From the NCBI RefSeq assembly GCF_002163875.1, contig NZ_CP019333.1, forward strand, positions 371,260 to 435,259: DNA of 64,000 bases, given 5' to 3'. A program made the position numbers and the translations under genes. The DNA is from Gilvibacter sp. SZ-19 (GTDB lineage: Bacteria; Bacteroidota; Bacteroidia; Flavobacteriales; Flavobacteriaceae). The notes beneath the pieces were generated by a model. The model was not told the DNA's origin, ran no database searches, and was given only the letters and a program-made list of their open reading frames with translations. Shown here one piece after another: positions 20,278 to 27,868 of this stretch (positions are counted from its first letter, which is position 1; every line of letters starts with the position of its first letter).

Positions 20278-21562
20278 ATAAATCAAAATCAGTAGCTTCC
20301 GTGATCTTGACCTGGACAAAGTCGCCCGTTTTAAGGTATTGGCTAGTCGCATCTAGAAGCACCTCGTTGTCTACATCCGGAGAGTCGAATTCAGTACGCC
20401 CAATGTAGTGATTTCCTTCTTTTCTGTCTATAAGTACCTTGAATTCCTGCCCAATCTTTTCCTGATTCAGCTCCCAAGAGATCTGCGCTTGCAGTTCCAT
20501 GATCTGGTTGGCGCGGTCTTGTTTCACCTCCTCTGGGACATTGTCCTCTAAATTATAAGCATGCGTATTCTCTTCATGAGAATAGGTGAAACAGCCCAAG
20601 CGTTCAAAACGCATGTCTGCAACCCACTGCTTTAATTCTTGGAAGTGTTCTTCTGTTTCGCCAGGATAGCCAACGATCAGTGTAGTTCGAATAGCCATTC
20701 CAGGAACTTTCTCACGGAAGAGCTTTAGCAAAGCATTGGTCTTTTCAAAAGTGGTCCCGCGACGCATAGACTTTAAGAGGTCCGTAGAGATATGCTGTAG
20801 CGGAATGTCGATATAATTACAAACCTTAGATTCTTGCTTAATAACGTCCAACACATCTTCTGGGAAGCCCGTTGGGAAGGCGTAGTGCAAACGGATCCAT
20901 TCGATACCGTCTACTTGAACCAAAGCTTTGAGTAGGTCTGCCAAACGGCGTTTCTTGTACAAATCGAGTCCGTAGTAAGTCAAATCCTGCGCAATAAGAA
21001 TAAGTTCCTTAACACCATCTGCAGCTAGCTTTTCCGCTTCTACAACTAAATCTTCAATAGGTGTAGAACGGTGTTTGCCACGCATTAGCGGAATTGCACA
21101 GAACGAACAAGGTCTGTCACAACCCTCGGCAATTTTTAGATAAGCGTAATTTTTAGGCGTAGTGGTTAAGCGCTCACCGATAAGCTCGTGCTTATAATCT
21201 GCTCCCAGTGCCTTTAAAAGGCCTGGCAGCTCTGTAGTTCCAAAATACTGGTCAACGTCTGGTATCTCTTGCTGCAGATCTGGTTTGTAGCGTTCGGACA
21301 GACAACCGGTCACAAAGACCTTATCGACTAGGCCATCTTCTTTTTGCTGCACAAAATCTAGAATGGTGTTGACACTTTCCTCTTTGGCATTGGCAATGAA
21401 TCCGCAGGTATTGATCACTACGATATTGCCTTCCTCCTCGTGAACAACTTCTTTGTTGTTGGCGCGCAATTGGCCCATCAACACTTCGGAATCGTATACG
21501 TTCTTGGAACACCCTAAGGTGACCACATTGATCTTATTCTTCTTTCTGCTTTTGGTACGCAT
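20258..21562 (-). CDS. rimO: Ribosomal protein S12 methylthiotransferase RimO
   Basis: RimO adds a methylthio group to a conserved Asp of uS12 using two iron-sulfur clusters and SAM. The 434-residue protein has the N-terminal MTTase domain with its three cysteines (TLGCSKNVYDSE, NTCGF, TGCLSERY), and the radical SAM core with the CDRPCSFCAIP triad. RGKHRS and a C-terminal TRAM domain ending DFDLYGEVVK complete it. The length is normal and the SKNVYDSE element separates RimO from MiaB. It lies 3 bases downstream of ftsY and overlaps the next lipoprotein gene, so transcription probably starts at the ftsY promoter. Confidence 0.96.
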   Translation of the reverse strand: MRTKSRKKNKINVVTLGCSKNVYDSEVLMGQLRANNKEVVHEEEGNIVVINTCGFIANAKEESVNTILDFVQQKEDGLVDKVFVTGCLSERYKPDLQQEIPDVDQYFGTTELPGLLKALGADYKHELIGERLTTTPKNYAYLKIAEGCDRPCSFCAIPLMRGKHRSTPIEDLVVEAEKLAADGVKELILIAQDLTYYGLDLYKKRRLADLLKALVQVDGIEWIRLHYAFPTGFPEDVLDVIKQESKVCNYIDIPLQHISTDLLKSMRRGTTFEKTNALLKLFREKVPGMAIRTTLIVGYPGETEEHFQELKQWVADMRFERLGCFTYSHEENTHAYNLEDNVPEEVKQDRANQIMELQAQISWELNQEKIGQEFKVLIDRKEGNHYIGRTEFDSPDVDNEVLLDATSQYLKTGDFVQVKITEATDFDLYGEVVK

Positions 21563-21565
21563 CGC

Positions 21566-22522
21566 TTATTGCTTGAAGAATGAATCCACAAATTCCAAAC
21601 GGTCAAAGATCTGAAGGTCATCTATACCTTCGCCCACACCAATGTACTTTACAGGTACTTGTAATTGGTCACTAATGCCAATAACAACACCACCTTTGGC
21701 AGTTCCGTCTAGTTTAGTGATGGCAAGAGCGGTTACTTCTGTTGCTGCGGAGAATTGTTTGGCCTGTTCAAAGGCGTTTTGTCCTGTAGATCCGTCCAAC
21801 ACCAATAAAACCTCATGCGGTGCCCCAGGAACTACCTTTTGCATCACCCGCTTGATCTTGGTGAGCTCGTTCATTAAGTTGACCTTGTTGTGCAAACGTC
21901 CTGCGGTATCAATGATCACCACATCTGCTCCATTTGCTTTACCGTTCTCTACAGAATCATAAGCCACTGAAGCCGGGTCGCTTCCCATCTTTTGCTTTAC
22001 GATTGGTACATCCACGCGATCTGCCCAGATCTGTAGCTGATCTATGGCCGCGGCTCTAAAGGTATCCGCAGCACCTAAGACCACAGATTTACCAGCAGCG
22101 TTATACTGGCTCGCCAGCTTTCCGATGGTCGTGGTCTTCCCAACACCGTTAACACCAACCACCATGATCACATAAGGTTTGTCTGCAGTTTCCAATCCGA
22201 AGGGATCGTTCTGGTCATCATGCGTCTCAGACAATAAACCAGCGATCTCCTCGCGAAGGATCTGGTTGAGTTCGTCAGTACCCAAGTATTTGTCTTTGGC
22301 CACACGGGCCTCGATACGGTCTATGATCTTAAGGGTAGTGTTTACACCTACATCAGATCGAACCAAAACCTCTTCAAGCTCATCGAGTACGTCATCATCT
22401 ACTTTAGACTTACCGGCTACAGCCTTAGAGAGTTTGTCGAAGAAGCTCGCCTTAGATTTCTCTAAGCCCTTGTCTAGGGTTTCCTTCTTTTCTTTGGTAA
22501 ATATTTTCTTGAAAAAGCTCAT
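21566..22522 (-). CDS. ftsY: Signal recognition particle receptor FtsY
   Basis: FtsY is the SRP receptor GTPase that brings ribosome-nascent chains to the membrane. The 318-residue protein has a short charged N-terminus (MSFFKKIFTKEKKE) in place of the long acidic A domain of Escherichia coli. The N-domain helices follow, then the G domain: GVNGVGKTTTIGKLA (P-loop, about 123-137), DTFRAAAIDQL, IDTAGRLH, and TKLDGTAKGG. These are all canonical. Transcription probably begins at the perfect -7 box at 22555-22562, just after the terminator of the ribosomal protein cluster, and runs into rimO. Confidence 0.97.
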   Translation of the reverse strand: MSFFKKIFTKEKKETLDKGLEKSKASFFDKLSKAVAGKSKVDDDVLDELEEVLVRSDVGVNTTLKIIDRIEARVAKDKYLGTDELNQILREEIAGLLSETHDDQNDPFGLETADKPYVIMVVGVNGVGKTTTIGKLASQYNAAGKSVVLGAADTFRAAAIDQLQIWADRVDVPIVKQKMGSDPASVAYDSVENGKANGADVVIIDTAGRLHNKVNLMNELTKIKRVMQKVVPGAPHEVLLVLDGSTGQNAFEQAKQFSAATEVTALAITKLDGTAKGGVVIGISDQLQVPVKYIGVGEGIDDLQIFDRLEFVDSFFKQ

Positions 22523-22554
22523 GAATGCTTTTGATTATTGACTTTAAGAGCTAG

Positions 22555-22562
22555 CAAAGATA
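22555..22562 (-). promoter_or_regulatory. Candidate -7 box for the ftsY-rimO operon (TATCTTTG)
   Basis: Minus-strand TATCTTTG is a full match to TAnnTTTG and lies 33 bases before the ftsY start. It is immediately downstream of the terminator of the rpmB-rpmG-DUF4295 cluster, where a new promoter is expected. No TTG is found at the usual distance. Confidence 0.5.
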
Positions 22563-22601
22563 CAAAAAACAAAGGGCCGTCTTTTTGAAAAAGACAGCCC
22601 T
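22562..22601 (-). terminator. Intrinsic terminator after the rpmB-rpmG-DUF4295 cluster
   Basis: AGGGC at 22573-22577 pairs with GCCCT at 22597-22601 and the inner GTCTTTTT/AAAAAGAC extends the stem past one mismatch. On the minus strand the hairpin is followed by TTTGTTTTTTG. It starts 24 bases past the DUF4295 stop. Confidence 0.8.
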
Positions 22602-22624
22602 GAATATCGTTACGCTAAAAGCGT

Positions 22625-22777
22625 TTACTGCTTGTTTAACCAGTCGTTAACGGCGTCTGGAGCCATGATAGACTCAACAAAAGTGTAAGCTCCAGTTTTA
22701 GGAGACTTTACCATTTTTACCGCTTTGGTCAATCGCTTTGATCCGGTCTGTAAGGATGCTACTGATTTCTTTGCCAT
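22625..22777 (-). CDS. DUF4295 family small basic protein, probable ribosome-associated protein
   Basis: The 50-residue reading frame starts MAKKSVASLQTGSKRLTKAV and ends NDWLNKQ. Its middle part reads KMVKSPKTGAYTFVESIMAP. It is strongly basic and is encoded directly after bL28 and bL33, the fixed location of DUF4295 in Bacteroidota. From memory, a small new large-subunit protein (bL38) was reported in the Flavobacterium johnsoniae ribosome structure. DUF4295 may be that protein, but I cannot verify this here. The gene is followed by a terminator, which makes it the last member of the cluster. The reading frame and family are secure; the ribosomal role is inferred from context and basic character. 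Confidence 0.85.
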   Translation of the reverse strand: MAKKSVASLQTGSKRLTKAVKMVKSPKTGAYTFVESIMAPDAVNDWLNKQ

Positions 22778-22810
22778 AATTCTAGTTTTTAGGTGCCAGC
22801 GGCTCCGTAC

Positions 22811-22993
22811 TTACTTAATTTCTTTGTGAACAGTCATACGCTTAAGGATCGGGTTGAATTTTTTCAATTCGATACGATCTGGCGTGTTCTTTTTATTCTT
22901 GGTAGTGATGTAACGAGAAGTTCCAGGCATACCTGACTCCTTGTGCTCTGTGCACTCCAAAATAACCTGTACTCTGTTTCCTTTCTTTGCCAT
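22811..22993 (-). CDS. rpmG: 50S ribosomal protein bL33
   Basis: bL33 is a small protein of the large subunit near the E site. The 60-residue sequence begins [20 protein letters not shown] and ends MTVHKEIK, with the central [20 protein letters not shown] typical of the family. There is only one cysteine, so this is the zinc-free form that lacks the two CxxC pairs. The gene sits 19 bases downstream of rpmB and 33 bases upstream of DUF4295, in the usual Bacteroidota order. Confidence 0.96.
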   Translation of the reverse strand: MAKKGNRVQVILECTEHKESGMPGTSRYITTKNKKNTPDRIELKKFNPILKRMTVHKEIK

Positions 22994-23012
22994 GGTTAGA
23001 GACCTTTAGGTG

Positions 23013-23252
23013 TTATTTTTTAAGAAATCCTTTTTCGCGGGCTTCTTTAAGCACAGCAGAGATTCCTCGCTTGTTAATATCTTTCAAAGCAGAAGTAGAG
23101 ATCTTAAGGGTGATCCACTTGTCTTCCTCTGGGATATAAAAACGCTTCTTGATCAAATTCACATCGAAGGTGCGTTTTGTCTTGTTCATGGCGTGAGATA
23201 CGTTGTTCCCCACCATTGCTCTTTTTCCAGTAAGCTCACAAACTCTTGACAT
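23013..23252 (-). CDS. rpmB: 50S ribosomal protein bL28
   Basis: bL28 is a large-subunit protein. The 79-residue sequence begins [20 protein letters not shown] and contains [19 protein letters not shown] and a C-terminal helix ending REKGFLKK. It has a single cysteine and is the zinc-free type. It is the first gene of the rpmB-rpmG-DUF4295 unit and has the best two-part promoter in the window about 40 bases upstream. Both L28 and L33 lacking zinc ligands means this cluster is not one of the Zur-controlled duplicate sets. Confidence 0.97.
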   Translation of the reverse strand: MSRVCELTGKRAMVGNNVSHAMNKTKRTFDVNLIKKRFYIPEEDKWITLKISTSALKDINKRGISAVLKEAREKGFLKK

Positions 23253-23289
23253 TGTGCTATACTTTAAAATGTTATTTTTAAACAGGGTG

Positions 23290-23320
23290 CAAATTTAGAA
23301 AAATTAAATCTCCTGAGCAA
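23290..23320 (-). promoter_or_regulatory. Candidate promoter of the rpmB operon
   Basis: On the minus strand, TTG (23320-23318), a 20-base spacer and TAAATTTG (23297-23290) match the flavobacterial TTG-N17-23-TAnnTTTG pattern fully. The expected start of transcription is about 33 bases before the rpmB ATG. Confidence 0.65.
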
Positions 23321-23386
23321 AAGAGAATTCAGTGTTTTTTCAGAAAGTTGAAATTTTTCTGATCCAAGCCCGCAATTAGAGAAAAA

Positions 23387-24637
23387 TCAGCTGCTTTTTA
23401 CCAATTGCTTTCTCAGGAGCTCCAAAGCCTTATTTGTGGCTCTTTGTATCACCTTATCGCGGTGTTTTCCAAAGCGATGTTCTTCTGTAATTACTCCCTC
23501 AGGCCCAGCAATTCCAATAAATACGGTTCCAACGGGAGCTGCACTATCTCCCAGCGAAGGACCAGCGTTCCCAGTAGTACTTATGGCGTAATCGCTCCCA
23601 AATAACTGCTTGACCTGTGTAGCCATTGAAGCGGCAACCTCTGCACTAACAACGCTGTGCTTATCTATTAATTCTTGAGGCACTCCAAGTAACTTCACCT
23701 TCATATAAGTCTCATAAGGCGTAATACCGCCTTTAAAATAGGCCGAGGCTCCGGAACGAGAAATGAAGGTCTGTGCTATGCGCCCCCCAGTGCAACTCTC
23801 GGCTAGACTGAGGGTCTTTCCCATATCGGTCAATAATTTTGCCACAGCTTCTTCTATAGCGCCGTCTTCCTCAAAACCGACAAAAATATTCTCAACCATA
23901 GGCATCAAGGCCTTGATCTGCGCTTCTACATCTGCAATGACCTGATCTTTGTCCTTACCCTTTGCAGATAGCCTGAGCCGAACACGTCCTAAAGAAGGTA
24001 AATAAGCCAGTTTTATGTGTGCTGGCAATGCATCTTCCCAAGCTTCTATTCGATTCGCTATACTGCTTTCCCCTTCGCCATAGGTCAATAATGTCTTGTG
24101 AAAAATGAACGGCCTGTCAAAAGTCTCTTGCAATTTTGGCAGGACAGAATCTTGCATCAGTCCTTTCATTTCATAAGGAACGCCCGGAAGCGAAACAAAG
24201 ACCACCCCATCTTGCTTCATCCACATGCCAGGAGCTGTTCCGTGTTGATTGGGAAGCACCTCGGCCTTAGAGGGTACCAAGGCCTGCGTTAGGTTTGCGG
24301 GTAGTGGTTTACGCTTTACATAGGTTGCGAAAAGCTCGTGGATCTGCCGGACCACATCCGCATTCTCCACCAACTCATCCTCAAAGAATTCACAAAAGGT
24401 CTGTTTGGTAATATCGTCTTTGGTTGGCCCTAGGCCTCCAGTAACTATGACTACCTGAGAACGAGCTTTTGCTTTAGCAAGGGCGTCTAATATGTGTTGG
24501 CGTTCGTCTTGAACCGAGGTGATCTGATAGACTTGGATGCCTATCTTGTTCAACTCCGTAGCAATATAGGCAGAATTGGTATCTACAATTTGCCCTATAA
24601 GGATCTCATCGCCTATGGTGATGATCTCGGCTTGCAT
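23387..24637 (-). CDS. cinA: CinA family protein (nicotinamide-nucleotide amidase / molybdopterin-binding domain)
   Basis: CinA proteins combine an N-terminal COG1058 domain, linked to ADP-ribose/NAD pyrophosphatase activity, with a C-terminal nicotinamide mononucleotide deamidase (PncC) domain. The 416-residue protein shows the first domain in MQAEIITIGDEILIGQIVDT, VIVTGGLGPTKDD and SLPGVPYEMKGL. The second appears from about residue 258 with SLAESCTGGRIAQ (catalytic Ser), TGNAGPSLGDSAAPVGTV and IGIAGPEG. It directly follows the Hpt gene without any gap and is the last gene of the exonuclease-FAHD-Hpt-cinA run. An NAD-recycling role is likely; a competence role is not supported. Confidence 0.94.
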   Translation of the reverse strand: MQAEIITIGDEILIGQIVDTNSAYIATELNKIGIQVYQITSVQDERQHILDALAKAKARSQVVIVTGGLGPTKDDITKQTFCEFFEDELVENADVVRQIHELFATYVKRKPLPANLTQALVPSKAEVLPNQHGTAPGMWMKQDGVVFVSLPGVPYEMKGLMQDSVLPKLQETFDRPFIFHKTLLTYGEGESSIANRIEAWEDALPAHIKLAYLPSLGRVRLRLSAKGKDKDQVIADVEAQIKALMPMVENIFVGFEEDGAIEEAVAKLLTDMGKTLSLAESCTGGRIAQTFISRSGASAYFKGGITPYETYMKVKLLGVPQELIDKHSVVSAEVAASMATQVKQLFGSDYAISTTGNAGPSLGDSAAPVGTVFIGIAGPEGVITEEHRFGKHRDKVIQRATNKALELLRKQLVKSS

Positions 24638-24979
24638 CTACAGGTTGAAATCAGCTCTTAGTTCGTCAAAAACGGTATTGAGAATCCCGCTTACTTTGGT
24701 CAAAATATCTTGCACAGCAGAAACCGGCTGCGAAGCTTTGGTCCAAGCTTCAATGGCGCGAACATCGTCCACGACTTCTATGCCGAACATTTCTAGATTC
24801 GGCTTCATTTTATGCGCAAACTGATAAGCGAGTTCCTTATTGTTTACAGCGATAGCCTCTTCTAAAGCCCTTAGGTCTGTAGGTATTTCCTCAAGAAAAG
24901 TTTGTGCCACAACAGCTTTAAACTCATCGTCTCCGCCGGCAAGGGCGTCAAGGCTTTCTGGGGAATAGTGTTTACTCAT
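24638..24979 (-). CDS. Hpt domain protein (histidine phosphotransfer)
   Basis: The 113-residue protein is a single helical Hpt module. The phospho-accepting histidine is His56 in YQFAHKMKPNLEMFG, which matches the HxxKPN core with its following Gly. The N-terminal VAQTFLEEIPTDLRALEEAI helix and the two C-terminal helices complete the four-helix bundle. Hpt proteins relay phosphate between hybrid histidine kinases and response regulators. No kinase or regulator gene is near, so it must act with a partner elsewhere. The gene is exactly contiguous with cinA and the FAHD gene (no bases between stop and start), which implies co-transcription with metabolic genes. Confidence 0.88.
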   Translation of the reverse strand: MSKHYSPESLDALAGGDDEFKAVVAQTFLEEIPTDLRALEEAIAVNNKELAYQFAHKMKPNLEMFGIEVVDDVRAIEAWTKASQPVSAVQDILTKVSGILNTVFDELRADFNL

Positions 24980-25591
24980 TTATTTAACTTTTATATCGAA
25001 GGCGAGATCTTGTTCTAAAAATCCAACCAAACGATCATTTGGGGCTACCGGGCCTACCCCGGCAGGAGTGCCGGTAAATATAATATCTCCGATCTTCAAT
25101 GTAAAATATTTGGAAACATATTCGATGATCTCATCAATTTTCCAAAGCATTAAAGAGGTGTTCCCATCTTGTACTACAGTATCATTTCTTTGCAAACTGA
25201 AATTCAAATTATTCAGGTCTTCGTACTTGTTCTTATCAAACCACTTGCCAATTACTGCAGATCCGTCAAATGCTTTGGCCTTTTCCCAAGGAAGCCCCTT
25301 GTCTTTTACTTGATTTTGAATATCACGAGCGGTAAAATCGATCCCTAAACCAATCTGGTCATAATACTTATGCGCAAATTTTTTGTCTATATGCTTACCG
25401 ATGCGATTGATCTTAACCAGCACTTCTACCTCATGATGGACCTCCTGAGTGAATTCGGGTATGATAAAAGGGTTTTTCTTAAGTAAAATTGAAGTATCGG
25501 GTTTCATGAACACCACCGGATGTTCCGGACGTTCGTTGGCCAATTCTTCAATATGCTTAGTGTAATTTCTTCCGATGCAAATGATCTTCAT
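24980..25591 (-). CDS. Fumarylacetoacetate hydrolase (FAHD) family protein
   Basis: The FAHD family includes oxaloacetate decarboxylases, acylpyruvases and hydratases of catechol degradation. The 203-residue sequence has the single-domain short form: MKIICIGRNYTKHIEELAN at the start, VVFMKPDTSI, the metal-binding VHHEVEVLVKI (His and Glu), GIDFTARDIQ, PWEKAKAFDGSAV, and FTGTPAGVGPV at the end. All motifs seem intact. It is 3 bases downstream of the exonuclease and contiguous with the Hpt gene. The short form in Bacteroidota is usually predicted to be acylpyruvase or oxaloacetate tautomerase/decarboxylase; the substrate is not decided by sequence. Confidence 0.88.
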   Translation of the reverse strand: MKIICIGRNYTKHIEELANERPEHPVVFMKPDTSILLKKNPFIIPEFTQEVHHEVEVLVKINRIGKHIDKKFAHKYYDQIGLGIDFTARDIQNQVKDKGLPWEKAKAFDGSAVIGKWFDKNKYEDLNNLNFSLQRNDTVVQDGNTSLMLWKIDEIIEYVSKYFTLKIGDIIFTGTPAGVGPVAPNDRLVGFLEQDLAFDIKVK

Positions 25592-25594
25592 GAT

Positions 25595-26371
25595 TTACAG
25601 CAATTTATTGTTGAAACGATTCAGTTTGATACGCGTTAGTACTTTTTTGGTGTATAGTGGAAAATCGGCGTTCAGTAACCATCCGAAGTAACCGGGCTCC
25701 TTGTCCAAAACTTCTTCTACCAGAGTTCCTTTGTATTTCCCGAAGGTGAAGATCTCTCGCCCTTCTTTGTCAAAACCGACAAAGCCGGCGAAGTCTGCAA
25801 AATTTTTGTGCGAGGAGAATTCGGCCAAGTACTTTACGTCATTTTCTAAGTCTTGGTAGCGCTCCAATTGAGCCAATAGCACTTCGTAAGTGGCATTGGT
25901 ATCGGCCTCGGCGGAGTGAGCATCCTCTAAATTCTTGTCGCAATAGAACTTATAGGCAGCACCTAAGGTGCGTTTCTCCATTTTGTGGAATATGGTCTGC
26001 ACATCGACAGACATGGCCTTTTTAAGGTCTAGATCTACCTCAGCTCTAAGGAGTTCCTCGGCCAAGAGTGGAATATCAAACCGGTTCGAGTTGAATCCTC
26101 CCAAATCACTATCCTTTAGCAAGGCCATGACTTTAGGCGCCAATTCTTTAAAGCTGGGCTCATTGGCAACCATCTCATCGGTAATACCGTGAATGTCTGA
26201 AGCTTGTTTTGGTATAGGCACTCCTGGGTTTACCTTCCAGGTATGGCTTTCTTTGTTACCGTTTGGAAAAACTTTTAATATGGAAATCTCTACGATCCGG
26301 TCTTGGGCCACATTGGTTCCTGTGGTCTCGAGATCAAAAAAACAAATGGGTCGTCTTAAAGCGAGTTGCAT
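25595..26371 (-). CDS. DEDDh 3'-5' exonuclease (DNA polymerase III epsilon-like)
   Basis: The 258-residue protein begins MQLALRRPICFFDLETTGTN, exonuclease motif I with its Asp-Glu pair. Motif II is GGFNSNRFDIPLL and motif III is AHSAEADTNATYEVL, with His and Asp, so the DEDDh set is complete. The C-terminal part (about 195-258) carries FTFGKYKGTLVEEVLDKEPGYFGWLLNADFP as a DUF3820-like module of the same kind as the small protein at 6113; that string shows the FGKYKG core. This could be a proofreading subunit or a housekeeping nuclease. It is the first gene of a four-gene run, with a -7 box 18 bases upstream. Confidence 0.9.
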   Translation of the reverse strand: MQLALRRPICFFDLETTGTNVAQDRIVEISILKVFPNGNKESHTWKVNPGVPIPKQASDIHGITDEMVANEPSFKELAPKVMALLKDSDLGGFNSNRFDIPLLAEELLRAEVDLDLKKAMSVDVQTIFHKMEKRTLGAAYKFYCDKNLEDAHSAEADTNATYEVLLAQLERYQDLENDVKYLAEFSSHKNFADFAGFVGFDKEGREIFTFGKYKGTLVEEVLDKEPGYFGWLLNADFPLYTKKVLTRIKLNRFNNKLL

Positions 26372-26388
26372 GCATTGAGTTTATCCCA

Positions 26389-26396
26389 CAAATTTA
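26389..26396 (-). promoter_or_regulatory. Candidate -7 box for the exonuclease-FAHD-Hpt-cinA operon (TAAATTTG)
   Basis: Minus-strand TAAATTTG matches TAnnTTTG fully, 18 bases upstream of the exonuclease ATG. No TTG is seen at 17-23 bases. Confidence 0.45.
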
Positions 26397-26455
26397 CTTA
26401 TAATTTGAGGGAAATTACTATTAAAATGCAGGGGAATATTCCCGGTCGAAACGCC

Positions 26456-27784
26456 TTAGATCTCGCGATTCATGTCCCAGGCCTCTAAGTACTCGGCAAC
26501 GCGTTTAACGAACATGCCTCCCAGTGCTCCATTGACCACACGGTGATCATAGGAGTGCGACAAGAACATTTTATGACGGATACCGATAAAGTCGCCCTCC
26601 GAAGTTTCAATAACCGCCGGCACTTTGCGAATAGCTCCTAAAGCTAAGATCCCCACTTGAGGTTGATTAATGATAGGGGTTCCCATAACACTGCCAAAAG
26701 TCCCTACGTTGGTAACCGTATAAGTTCCGCCTTGGATCTCATCTGGCTTTAAGGCATTGTTTCGCGCACGGCCTGCCAAGTCGTTAACTGCTTTGGTCAT
26801 TCCAACCAAATTTAGCTGATCGGCGTTCTTGATCACTGGCACGATAAGGTTACCATCTGGCAGGGCAGCAGCCATACCAAGGTTGATGTTTTTCTTTTTA
26901 ATGATGCGATCTCCATCTACCTGAATATTCATCATCGGGAAGTCGCGCAATGCCTTGGCAACTGCTTCCATAAAGATCGGCGTAAAAGTGATCTTCTCTC
27001 CTTCTCTAGCCTCAAAGGATTTTTTAACCTTGTTTCTCCAGTTCCAAATGTTAGTCACATCTACCTCCACAAAGGACTGTACGTGGGCAGAAGTTTCAAC
27101 GCTTGCTCGCATGTGATGCGCAATGAGTTTGCCCATACGGGTCATCTCGATTACTTCGTCTTCACCATTTACAGATACTGGAGCTGCTTGGGCAGCAGGC
27201 TTTTTGGTTTCTGATGCAGGGCTTGCAACAGCTGTTGCTGTTTGCGCCGGAGTTGCAGTAGCACTATTACCACGACTTTTCAGATAACCCATAATATCAT
27301 TCTTGGTCACGCGACCCACTAAGCCAGATCCTGGAATAGCATCCAATTCTGATTGAGAGATTCCTTCTGCTTTGGCAATATTCTTAACCAGTGGTGAATA
27401 GAAACGGTCCTCGCTATTGCTTATCTGAGCAGGAGCCACGCTTGCTTGCGCAGTTGCGACAGTTTCTGCTACAGCGGCAACCTCTGCAGGAGCCTCCACA
27501 ACTGCTGCGGCAGGTTCAGGAGTGCTTGCAGGAGCCTCATCGCCATCGACTTCAATGATCGCAATAGTTTGTCCTACTTGGATCACATCGTCCACCTCAA
27601 AAAGTTTTTCCACTAAAACTCCATCCACTTCGCTAGGGACTTCAGAATCGACCTTGTCGGTTGCGATCTCTAGAACCGGTTCATCGGCCTCGATGGTATC
27701 GCCAACCTCTTTAAGCCAAGCGGTTAATGTAGCTTCTGCTACACTTTCTCCCATCTTAGGGAGCTTTAATTCAAACTTTGCCAT
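26456..27784 (-). CDS. 2-oxoacid dehydrogenase complex E2 (dihydrolipoamide acyltransferase)
   Basis: E2 carries the swinging lipoyl arm and transfers the acyl group to CoA. The 442-residue protein has one N-terminal lipoyl domain (about 1-78) with the lipoyl-lysine in EIATDKVDSEVP (Lys44), then an Ala/Pro-rich linker. A peripheral subunit-binding domain (about 128-168) contains GLVGRVTKNDIMGYL. The catalytic domain (about 210-442) ends near SYDHRVVNGALGGMF. The canonical motif is DHRxxDG; here Asn replaces the Asp after VV. I cannot tell from sequence whether the complex is pyruvate, 2-oxoglutarate or branched-chain specific, though the last is common for such stand-alone E2 genes in this group. 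No E1 or E3 gene is adjacent. Confidence 0.92.
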   Translation of the reverse strand: MAKFELKLPKMGESVAEATLTAWLKEVGDTIEADEPVLEIATDKVDSEVPSEVDGVLVEKLFEVDDVIQVGQTIAIIEVDGDEAPASTPEPAAAVVEAPAEVAAVAETVATAQASVAPAQISNSEDRFYSPLVKNIAKAEGISQSELDAIPGSGLVGRVTKNDIMGYLKSRGNSATATPAQTATAVASPASETKKPAAQAAPVSVNGEDEVIEMTRMGKLIAHHMRASVETSAHVQSFVEVDVTNIWNWRNKVKKSFEAREGEKITFTPIFMEAVAKALRDFPMMNIQVDGDRIIKKKNINLGMAAALPDGNLIVPVIKNADQLNLVGMTKAVNDLAGRARNNALKPDEIQGGTYTVTNVGTFGSVMGTPIINQPQVGILALGAIRKVPAVIETSEGDFIGIRHKMFLSHSYDHRVVNGALGGMFVKRVAEYLEAWDMNREI

Positions 27785-27821
27785 ATTCTCAAAAAATAGA
27801 GTTATAAGGTGTAATGCGTTG

Positions 27822-27829
27822 CAAAATTA
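27822..27829 (-). promoter_or_regulatory. Candidate -7 box for the E2 gene (TAATTTTG)
   Basis: Minus-strand TAATTTTG is a full match to TAnnTTTG, 37 bases before the E2 start. The upstream TTG element is not convincing. Confidence 0.4.
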
Positions 27830-27868
27830 ATCAAAAAAGCGGGCTAACGCTAAATAGTTTTCAATAAT

